Shown: piece by piece, positions 6,468 to 10,677 of the stretch
How the letters are laid out: every line of letters begins with the position of its first letter
How positions within the stretch are numbered: position 1 is the first letter of the stretch
Assembly (NCBI GenBank): GCA_030670165.1
Contig: DAOVCF010000049.1
Coordinates: 1 to 10,677, forward strand
Length of the DNA stretch: 10,677 nucleotides
Origin: Candidatus Stahliibacteriota bacterium
Lineage (GTDB): Bacteria; Hydrothermota; Tepidihabitantia; B3-TA06
Direction: 5' to 3'
The notes under the pieces: generated by a model
The model's input: only the letters and a program-made list of their open reading frames with translations
Databases searched by the model: none
What the model was told of the DNA's origin: nothing
Translations under genes and position numbers: made by a program

Positions 6468-6468
6468 T
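6445..6468. promoter_or_regulatory. perfect inverted repeat, probable HigA-type operator
   Basis: AATGTTAAC (6445-6453) and GTTAACATT (6460-6468) are exact reverse complements separated by six bases (CTAAAA). The pair fills the space between the -35 and -10 boxes of the toxin-proximal promoter and touches both. HTH antitoxins bind such palindromes as dimers and repress their own operon, so this is the natural operator. That the antitoxin of this operon binds it is inference. Confidence 0.75.
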
Positions 6469-6473
6469 GTCAA
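6446..6473 (-). promoter_or_regulatory. proximal TAC operon promoter
   Basis: On the minus strand a perfect -35 TTGACA (6473-6468) is followed after 16 bases by TAACAT (6451-6446), a moderate -10. The predicted start of transcription (about 6439-6440) coincides with the toxin ATG, giving a leaderless or almost leaderless mRNA. The inverted repeat covers the promoter core, so a bound repressor would exclude RNA polymerase. Confidence 0.6.
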
Positions 6474-6527
6474 GCCCCCAGGGACTAGGAAATCTGAAAA
6501 CCGAACAGGACGATTGTTCATTAAGAA

Positions 6528-6555
6528 AGTATATTGAGCCGCCATTTTTTGTCAA
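6528..6555 (-). promoter_or_regulatory. distal TAC operon promoter
   Basis: A perfect -35 TTGACA (6555-6550) and a -10 TATACT (6533-6528) are 16 bases apart on the minus strand, a better match than the proximal promoter. Transcription would start near 6521, giving a leader of about 80 bases through the operator to the toxin ATG. A HigA dimer on the downstream operator would act here only as a roadblock, so this promoter could supply constitutive or differently controlled expression. Confidence 0.6.
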
Positions 6556-6629
6556 CTCTGTGTCTTGACTCTTTCTAATACTAAAGTGCTCTCTGACGAA
6601 CACCATAGAAACCTGACGAGTCACAACCC

Positions 6630-6658
6630 TTGACTCCTCCCCCCTCCCCCTGTATACT
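6630..6658 (+). promoter_or_regulatory. cobO promoter, leaderless arrangement
   Basis: TTGACT (6630-6635) and TATACT (6653-6658) are 17 bases apart, with an unusual spacer made almost only of C and T. Five bases separate the -10 box from the ATG at 6664, so transcription should begin on or within a base or two of the start codon. There is no Shine-Dalgarno and no room for a cobalamin riboswitch downstream of this promoter. Confidence 0.75.
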
Positions 6659-6663
6659 TGGGC

Positions 6664-7191
6664 ATGAATAAAGATGCTTTAGGCCTTCTTCAGGTTTACA
6701 CCGGTCCGGGCAAGGGCAAGACTACCGCCGCGGTAGGGTTAGCGGCAAGGGCGGCAGGCCAGGGACTTAAGGTCGCGTTCATCCAGTTCATGAAACCTGA
6801 TGAGTCGGGTGAGGTGGACTCCCTGCGTAAGCTTGGAGTAAAGGTCTCCCATTTCGGGGCAAAGGGGTTCCTGGTTCCGGATTCAGACCCCACCCCTCAC
6901 CGCGAGGCCGCACTTAAGGGTTGGAGCGAGGCGCTTAACTATCTTAAAGGCTCCGAGCAGGTTGACCTTTTGATCCTCGATGAGCTCAACGTGGTGCTCT
7001 CCCTTGAACTCTTGGATAGAGGCGAGGTCATGGAAGCCATCATCAACCGTCCGCACGGGCTAGAGGTGGTGTGCACCGGCAGGGATGCTCCGAAGGAGTT
7101 AATACAAGCCGCAGACCTGGTCACCGAGATGAACGAGGTTAAGCACTACTTCAAAAAGGACGTTAAGGAAAGGAAGGGAATCGAGTTTTAA
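6664..7191 (+). CDS. cobO: ATP:corrinoid adenosyltransferase (CobO/BtuR/CobA type)
   Basis: This cytoplasmic enzyme transfers the 5'-deoxyadenosyl group of ATP to the cobalt of cob(I)alamin or related corrinoids, the step that makes adenosylcobalamin in both synthesis and salvage. From ATG 6664 it has 175 residues, typical of the family. It shows the modified P-loop GPGKGKTT (14-21), the QFMKPDESGEVDSL segment (41-54), the Walker B-like LLILDELN (102-109), VCTGRDAPKELI (136-147) and the C-terminal KHYFKKDVKERKGIEF. A TTG six bases earlier (6658) is in frame but overlaps the -10 box, so it is unlikely to be in the mRNA; I prefer the ATG. No other cobalamin genes are in the window, and the downstream dehydrogenase has its own likely promoter. 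Confidence 0.95.
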   Translation: MNKDALGLLQVYTGPGKGKTTAAVGLAARAAGQGLKVAFIQFMKPDESGEVDSLRKLGVKVSHFGAKGFLVPDSDPTPHREAALKGWSEALNYLKGSEQVDLLILDELNVVLSLELLDRGEVMEAIINRPHGLEVVCTGRDAPKELIQAADLVTEMNEVKHYFKKDVKERKGIEF

Positions 7192-7223
7192 GAAGACCCA
7201 GGTTGCAATCCTAGATCAGTCAG

Positions 7224-7229
7224 TATAAT
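7224..7229 (+). promoter_or_regulatory. probable -10 box of the acyl-CoA dehydrogenase promoter
   Basis: A perfect TATAAT lies 47 bases before the dehydrogenase ATG. The best -35 candidate, TTGCAA at 7203-7208, is only 15 bases upstream, shorter than usual, so the promoter is plausible rather than strong. Transcription would start near 7236 and leave a leader of about 40 bases with the Shine-Dalgarno. Confidence 0.5.
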
Positions 7230-7276
7230 TAAAACAGATGAGTATTGAACGTTGGGTTGAAACCTAAGGAGTGTTG

Positions 7277-8428
7277 ATGGATTACTTTCTTACTGAAGAG
7301 CAGCAGATGATCCGTTCGCTGGCGCGGGAGATTGCTCTAAAGAAGATAAAACCGGTTCGTGCGGAGCTGGATGAGAAGGGCGAGTTTCCTGAAGGGATAA
7401 TGGCCGAGCTTGCGCGTGCCGACCTTCTGCGTGTGTTCATTCCAGAGGAGGCGGGCGGTCTGGGCGGCGGATGCATGGAGATGTGTCTTGTGGCCGAGGA
7501 GCTTTCGCGCATCTGTGCCGGCGTGTCAACCACCTACGCGGCCAACGGCCTTGCCGCCATGCCAATAATCATGTTCGGAACGCCGGAGCAGAAGAAGCGC
7601 TATCTTTCACGGATCGCCGAAGGCACCTCCTACGCCGCGTTCGCCCTTACCGAGGCCGATGCCGGCTCGGACGCGGCAGCTATCAAGACCACGGCTAAAG
7701 AGATTTCGGACGGCTTCGTTCTGAACGGCACCAAACAGTTCATCACCAACGGCGGTGTGGCTGACATCTACACGGTGATCGCGGTTACCGACCCGGAGCG
7801 CGGGCCTCGCGGGGTATCGGCTTTAATGGTTGAGAAGGGCACCCCAGGCTTCGAGTTCGGCAAAGAGGAAAACAAGATGGGCATCAGGGCATCCAAGACT
7901 ACCCAGCTTATCTTTACCGACTGCAAGGTGCCCAAGGAGAATCTCTTAGGCAAGCGCGGCATGGGCTTTGTGATCACCTTAAAGACCTTTGACCACACAA
8001 GACCGGGCGTGGGCGCTCAAGCTGTTGGGATCGCTCAGGGCGCGTTCGACGAGGCTTTAGCCTACGCCAAAGAGCGCCGTCAGTTCGGAAAGCCCATCAC
8101 GAGCTTCCAGGGCCTTCAGTTCATGCTCGCCGATATGGCCACCCAGATAGAGGCTGCGCGCGCGCTTGTATATGCAACGGCGCGTATGATAGATGCCGGT
8201 GCCAGGGATATCGCCCGCGAGTCGGCGATGGCCAAGCTGTTTGCATCGGATATTGCGATGAGGGTGACCACCGACGCGGTGCAGGTAATGGGCGGCTACG
8301 GCTACATGAAGGAGTATCCGGTCGAAAAGTTCATGCGGGACGCGAAGATAACCCAGATATACGAGGGCACGAACCAGATCCAGCGCCAGGTCATCGCGAA
8401 CACGCTGATAAAACAGCACCCACGATGA
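7277..8428 (+). CDS. acyl-CoA dehydrogenase (FAD-dependent, short-chain/butyryl-type)
   Basis: This flavoenzyme introduces the alpha-beta double bond into acyl-CoA, passing electrons to electron-transfer flavoprotein. The 383-residue length is standard. Visible features: N-terminal helical domain (EEQQMIRSLAREIA), the FALTEADAGSDA signature (122-133, flavin and substrate contacts), NGTKQFITNG (150-159), the FAD-contacting RRQFGKPITSFQGLQF (268-282) and QVMGGYGYMKEYPVEKFMRD (336-355). The catalytic base is present as E363 in IYEGTNQIQR. The start is ATG 7277, with AAGGAG at 7266-7271 and five bases between; an in-frame GTG at 7271 overlaps that site and is rejected. Chain-length preference cannot be read reliably; general resemblance is to butyryl-CoA/short-chain enzymes. 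No etfAB or thiolase genes lie beside it in the window. A terminator-like hairpin follows the stop. Confidence 0.95.
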   Translation: MDYFLTEEQQMIRSLAREIALKKIKPVRAELDEKGEFPEGIMAELARADLLRVFIPEEAGGLGGGCMEMCLVAEELSRICAGVSTTYAANGLAAMPIIMFGTPEQKKRYLSRIAEGTSYAAFALTEADAGSDAAAIKTTAKEISDGFVLNGTKQFITNGGVADIYTVIAVTDPERGPRGVSALMVEKGTPGFEFGKEENKMGIRASKTTQLIFTDCKVPKENLLGKRGMGFVITLKTFDHTRPGVGAQAVGIAQGAFDEALAYAKERRQFGKPITSFQGLQFMLADMATQIEAARALVYATARMIDAGARDIARESAMAKLFASDIAMRVTTDAVQVMGGYGYMKEYPVEKFMRDAKITQIYEGTNQIQRQVIANTLIKQHPR

Positions 8429-8430
8429 GA

Positions 8431-8541
8431 ATGCTCCTTTTTGCCCTACGGGCAAAAGATCGCAGTTTGAGATTTGAGACCAGCCTTTCGGCTGGCCTTC
8501 TTATTTATCTCCGATCCTTTGCCCGGAGGATAAAGGAGCAT
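8431..8541. repeat. large nested inverted repeat at a convergent gene junction
   Basis: Three pairs share nearly one centre (about 8486-8488). ATGCTCCTTT (8431-8440) matches AAAGGAGCAT (8532-8541) exactly; GGGCAAAAGATCG (8450-8462) matches CGATCCTTTGCCC (8512-8524) with one mismatch; CCAGCC (8480-8485) pairs with GGCTGG (8490-8495). The left arm also holds a local hairpin, TTTTGCCC-TAC-GGGCAAAA (8439-8457), so two alternative folds compete. Just inside the left arm TTTGAGA is tandemly repeated (8466-8479). The right arm is inside the last codons of the convergent gene. Confidence 0.8.
8480..8507 (+). terminator. terminator-like hairpin after the acyl-CoA dehydrogenase
   Basis: CCAGCC, loop TTTC, GGCTGG, followed by CCTTCTTATTT. 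The stem is GC-rich and the following bases are T-rich on the plus strand but not a pure T run. On the minus strand the same stem has a stable GAAA loop but is followed by TCTCAAATC, so it would serve that direction less well. Confidence 0.6.
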
Positions 8542-9715
8542 TTAAGGGCATGTATATCTCTACGTAGGTGTGGTTGTGCGGCCTGCGGAAAGTCTCTTGG
8601 GGGAAGCAGGTAAGCTTGATGCCCTCGTGGATTACGAACATGAAGCCCGAGGAGAAGCGGAACTCGACGTTGAACACGAGACGCGCGCGCTCGTGGATGC
8701 CGCTCCACGGCTCGGCGATGAGCTCCTCGTCGTTGTAACGGTAGCGCCACTGGTTCTGGAAGCCAGCCTGTAGCAGGAGCCAGCGCGCCGGCTGCCAGGA
8801 AATAAGCCCCATGAAAAGGTTGTAGTCGCGGCGGTAGGTCAGAGAATCCATGCCCCGATAAGTCCTCCAGAACCGGTGCTCGAGCAGTAGTTCCAGTCGT
8901 TCGGTAGGGGACCAGGATACGTAAGGCTCCACCCAGCCCTCACTCAGGGTATCGGCGATCAGTGAATCCTGTTCCGGCCAGCGGGTTAATGCACGGTCAC
9001 GCAGCCAGGAGAACCTGCTGCCCACCCGCAGGCCGTCCAGCGGCTTGACTTCTACCCTGCCCCAGACGCAGGAGCGGTCGTGGTCTCGCTCCCAGGTGTA
9101 CCAGGTGGAGTCCGGCCAGTCCAAGTACTGCGCGGAGTGGGTGCCGAGCTCTCCATGAAGCCGGGCGCGCAGCCAGCCGAGTTCGCCGCGCGAGTCCAGC
9201 TCGAAGCGGAATGGCAGGGTGGAGTAAGGGTCGCGCTCCGGCCCGGGCCGCACGTGACGCATGCTGTTGTTGTGGTTGAACCCCTGCATGATTGCATAGA
9301 GGTAGAGCCAGTTGGCATTATCCTTGCGCCAGGAAAGGCCTGTGCCCAGCTCGTCGTAGCGCTTGTAGTAGAAGGGCGATATAACGAGATGGGCGCGCAG
9401 ATTCGGGGCAAACCGCAGCCCCAGGTCAAGCCGATGGCGGCTACAGGAGGTATCGAGGTCGTTTTTGCCCTGGATGGTGTAGCGGATGCTCATGATTCGG
9501 GCGAACGGCACCTCGACCTTGCCCTCGAACCGCTGGTACCAGTAGAACATGTCGTGCGAACCCTGAGCGGTGCGGAATGCGGAAAGGGATGTATCGTAGC
9601 AATCGTCCCAGTAGCGGGAGAAGGTGGACCACTGCATGTCCATGCCGTAGTAAACCGCTGAATCCTCCGGTTGCTCGAATGAAAGAAGTCCAAGGATTAA
9701 AAGTATCATAATCAA
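8501..9715 (-). CDS. predicted exported, outer-membrane barrel-like protein
   Basis: I do not recognise a named family. The start is short and hydrophobic (IMILLILGLLSFEQPEDS), consistent with a signal peptide cut near residue 12-18. The rest (about 385 residues) is rich in Trp, Tyr, Phe, Arg and Asp, with many alternating polar/aromatic stretches such as WLLLQAGFQNQWRYRY, RLVFNVEFRFSSGFMFVIHEG and RLELLLEHRFWRTYRG, which look like transmembrane beta strands with turns. This suggests a barrel in the outer membrane, possibly with a capping or catalytic role that cannot be read. The start codon is TTG at 9715, overlapping the TPR gene stop as TTGA; an ATG at 9709 is equally possible, and neither has a clear Shine-Dalgarno, so translation is probably coupled. 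The C-terminal codons form the right arm of the inverted repeat. Opposite-strand and +1 frames here are shadows. Confidence 0.75.
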   Translation of the reverse strand: MIMILLILGLLSFEQPEDSAVYYGMDMQWSTFSRYWDDCYDTSLSAFRTAQGSHDMFYWYQRFEGKVEVPFARIMSIRYTIQGKNDLDTSCSRHRLDLGLRFAPNLRAHLVISPFYYKRYDELGTGLSWRKDNANWLYLYAIMQGFNHNNSMRHVRPGPERDPYSTLPFRFELDSRGELGWLRARLHGELGTHSAQYLDWPDSTWYTWERDHDRSCVWGRVEVKPLDGLRVGSRFSWLRDRALTRWPEQDSLIADTLSEGWVEPYVSWSPTERLELLLEHRFWRTYRGMDSLTYRRDYNLFMGLISWQPARWLLLQAGFQNQWRYRYNDEELIAEPWSGIHERARLVFNVEFRFSSGFMFVIHEGIKLTCFPQETFRRPHNHTYVEIYMPLNAPLSSGQRIGDK

Positions 9716-10503
9716 TCCACGTGGTCCCCGCGACTACGCGCAGTGGATTCGTGGGATGTTCTTTGTTTTGGACCTATAATTTTTCCCAGCCGTTCCCGGT
9801 AGGGCGGGTTGCGCAGTGGTTCGAAATAAGGCACCCGCCAGCAGTTGCCCACAAAACAGGGTATGCAGCCCCCTTCTTCTTTGGTAACCTTCATGCCTTC
9901 GGCGATCGCATCCAGCGCCTGGTCGAATCTTTCCAGGCAAGCAAGCACACCGGCCCGGCTGAGGTAGTAAGAGTAGGAGGGGCAGGGGTCGACCTTCGGC
10001 GGGATACCAATAGTATCGAAGACCGACAGCGCTTCCTGGTAGCGCTCCAGTAACGAAAGTGCCGCTCCACGGTTCAGCTCCCAGAAATCTCTAGAGTTGG
10101 GAAAACGCTCGGCAAGCCTTCCGTAGTATACTTCAGCCTCTTCGTAGCGGTCCATCGCCATAAACACATTACCCTTGGTCTGATAGGCATCCTGATAATC
10201 CGGTGCAAGCCGGATCGCCTCGTCGCATTCTGCCAGAGCCTCTTTAGGACGTTTGAGTATGAGTAACATCCCGCCCCGGCGCATGTGCGCTTCCGCGTTG
10301 CGAGGATCAAGCTCAATTGCTTTCTCGAAATCGGCCATCGCCTCTTCCCTGCGCCCCAGGAATGAAAGCGCCATGCCTCGCTTCACGTAATCTTCAGAAG
10401 TTTGGGGATTTGCGGCCGCCGCCTCCTTGAGAATCTCCTGCAACTCCTCGTGCTTACCCTGCCTGCAGAGCTCGACTACCTTTTTGTTCAAATCACTTGC
10501 CAC
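9712..10503 (-). CDS. tetratricopeptide repeat (TPR) protein
   Basis: A 263-residue, apparently cytoplasmic protein with no signal peptide. TPR units are visible at about 36-69 (EDYVKRGMALSFLGRREEAMADFEKAIELDP, in two parts), 70-103 (AEAHMRRGGML, KEALAECDEAIRLAP), 104-137 (AYQTKGNVFMAMDRYEEAEV), and weaker ones at 138-166 and 176-208. TPRs form a superhelix for protein-protein contacts. After the repeats, CIPC and a third Cys (C213, C216, C221) precede YFEPLRNPPYRERLGKIIG, a closing pattern common in TPR proteins; a metal or disulfide role is possible but unshown. The start is GTG at 10503, with AAGGAGG four bases upstream; an ATG overlapping it (10507) is out of frame and stops after four codons. 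It lies 33 bases after the SpoIID-like gene and overlaps the barrel-like gene, so the three are probably one operon. Confidence 0.9.
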   Translation of the reverse strand: MASDLNKKVVELCRQGKHEELQEILKEAAAANPQTSEDYVKRGMALSFLGRREEAMADFEKAIELDPRNAEAHMRRGGMLLILKRPKEALAECDEAIRLAPDYQDAYQTKGNVFMAMDRYEEAEVYYGRLAERFPNSRDFWELNRGAALSLLERYQEALSVFDTIGIPPKVDPCPSYSYYLSRAGVLACLERFDQALDAIAEGMKVTKEEGGCIPCFVGNCWRVPYFEPLRNPPYRERLGKIIGPKQRTSHESTARSRGDHVD

Positions 10504-10536
10504 TCATCCTCCTTATTAAAAATCACAGCCATCGGA

Positions 10537-10677
10537 TCACTTCACCCCTTTGGAGATGCGGGACAAGGCGAGGATCTCGGTACCGGGGAAGTAGTGGAAC
10601 AGGATGTCGCGGTAGTTTGCCCCGGATTCAGCAAGGGCAATTGCGCTCAACTGGCACATCCCCACCCCGTGGCCGTA
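10537..10677 (-). CDS. SpoIID/LytB-domain protein, C-terminal 46 residues only
   Basis: The window edge cuts this gene; 46 codons and the TGA at 10539-10537 remain. The first residues YGHGVGMCQLSAIALAESG followed by YRDILFHYFPGTEI match the conserved end of SpoIID/LytB-type proteins (typically GHGVGMSQYGA...YKEILKHYYPGT). The family includes peptidoglycan lytic transglycosylases of spore formers and amidase enhancers, but the domain is also common in bacteria that do not form spores. The Cys in GMCQ replaces the more usual Ser. Its presence says cell-wall remodelling, not sporulation. It precedes the TPR gene by 33 bases in the same direction. Confidence 0.88.
   Translation of the reverse strand, partial: YGHGVGMCQLSAIALAESGANYRDILFHYFPGTEILALSRISKGVK

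Noticed and set aside
6474..6663. Cobalamin riboswitch before cobO
   Set aside because: No B12-box-like sequence is seen and the promoter abuts the start codon.
6658..6663. TTG start for cobO two codons upstream of the ATG
   Set aside because: Its first base is part of the -10 box, so it would not be transcribed from the evident promoter.
7271..7276. GTG start for the acyl-CoA dehydrogenase two codons upstream
   Set aside because: The GTG overlaps the AAGGAG ribosome site; the ATG at 7277 has proper spacing.
8425..8613. 62-residue plus-strand frame after the dehydrogenase
   Set aside because: It runs through the terminator hairpin and the inverted repeat into the antisense of the next gene, without a ribosome site.
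9080..9661. 193-residue plus-strand open frame
   Set aside because: It is antisense to the barrel-like gene; its composition (V, A, G, E-rich) is what the reverse of a W/R-rich gene gives.
10537..10677. Evidence of sporulation from the SpoIID-like fragment
   Set aside because: The SpoIID/LytB domain is widespread in non-sporulating bacteria and nothing else here is sporulation-related.

Overview
The window is bacterial chromosome with compact, mostly protein-coding content. Nearly everything from the left edge to about 6440 lies on the minus strand. Two genes, cobO and an acyl-CoA dehydrogenase, are on the plus strand at 6664-8428, and an outer-membrane/TPR/SpoIID cluster returns to the minus strand at 8501-10677. 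The housekeeping genes are GC-rich (hand count 40 G/C in 60 at 7501-7560). Two blocks are clearly AT-richer: 1271-1946 (23/60 at 1681-1740) and 5094-6600 (17/60 at 6301-6360), which suggests acquired cassettes. A predicted exported barrel-like protein, lemA-htpX, B12 salvage and acyl-CoA oxidation would fit a diderm bacterium, possibly an uncultured candidate phylum such as those near WOR-3. That placement is inference and weak.

Layout. (1) 1-3195, minus: a methyl-cycle operon with metK first (TTG start, strong Shine-Dalgarno, sigma70-type promoter), then two small unrecognised genes (a ribbon-helix-helix-like protein and a two-helix membrane protein), then ahcY, which runs off the left edge only a few residues short of its end. 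metK makes S-adenosylmethionine and ahcY removes the S-adenosylhomocysteine left after methylation. (2) 3292-5097, minus: lemA-htpX, with a promoter whose -35 box overlaps the stop codon of the gene before it. (3) 5094-6555, minus: a complete three-gene toxin-antitoxin-chaperone (TAC) operon: a HigB/RelE-like toxin, a HigA-like helix-turn-helix antitoxin with a long C-terminal tail, and a SecB-like chaperone, joined by two 4-base ATGA overlaps. A perfect 9-bp inverted repeat sits inside the toxin-proximal promoter, and a second promoter lies upstream. (4) 6630-8428, plus: cobO with a consensus-like promoter that places transcription start on the ATG (a leaderless mRNA), then an acyl-CoA dehydrogenase. 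A terminator lies inside a larger nested inverted repeat. (5) 8501-10677, minus: the C-terminal end of a SpoIID/LytB-like protein, a TPR protein, and a predicted exported, aromatic-rich barrel-like protein, probably one operon.

The most notable system is the TAC operon. In the model known from Mycobacterium tuberculosis Rv1955-Rv1957, the toxin is held by an antitoxin that cannot fold without a dedicated SecB-like chaperone. Here the gene order, sizes and overlaps match that model in what looks like a distant lineage, with distinctive control features (operator within the core promoter, apparent leaderless start, overlapping nine-residue upstream ORF). The metK-RHH-membrane protein-ahcY arrangement is the second most unusual point.
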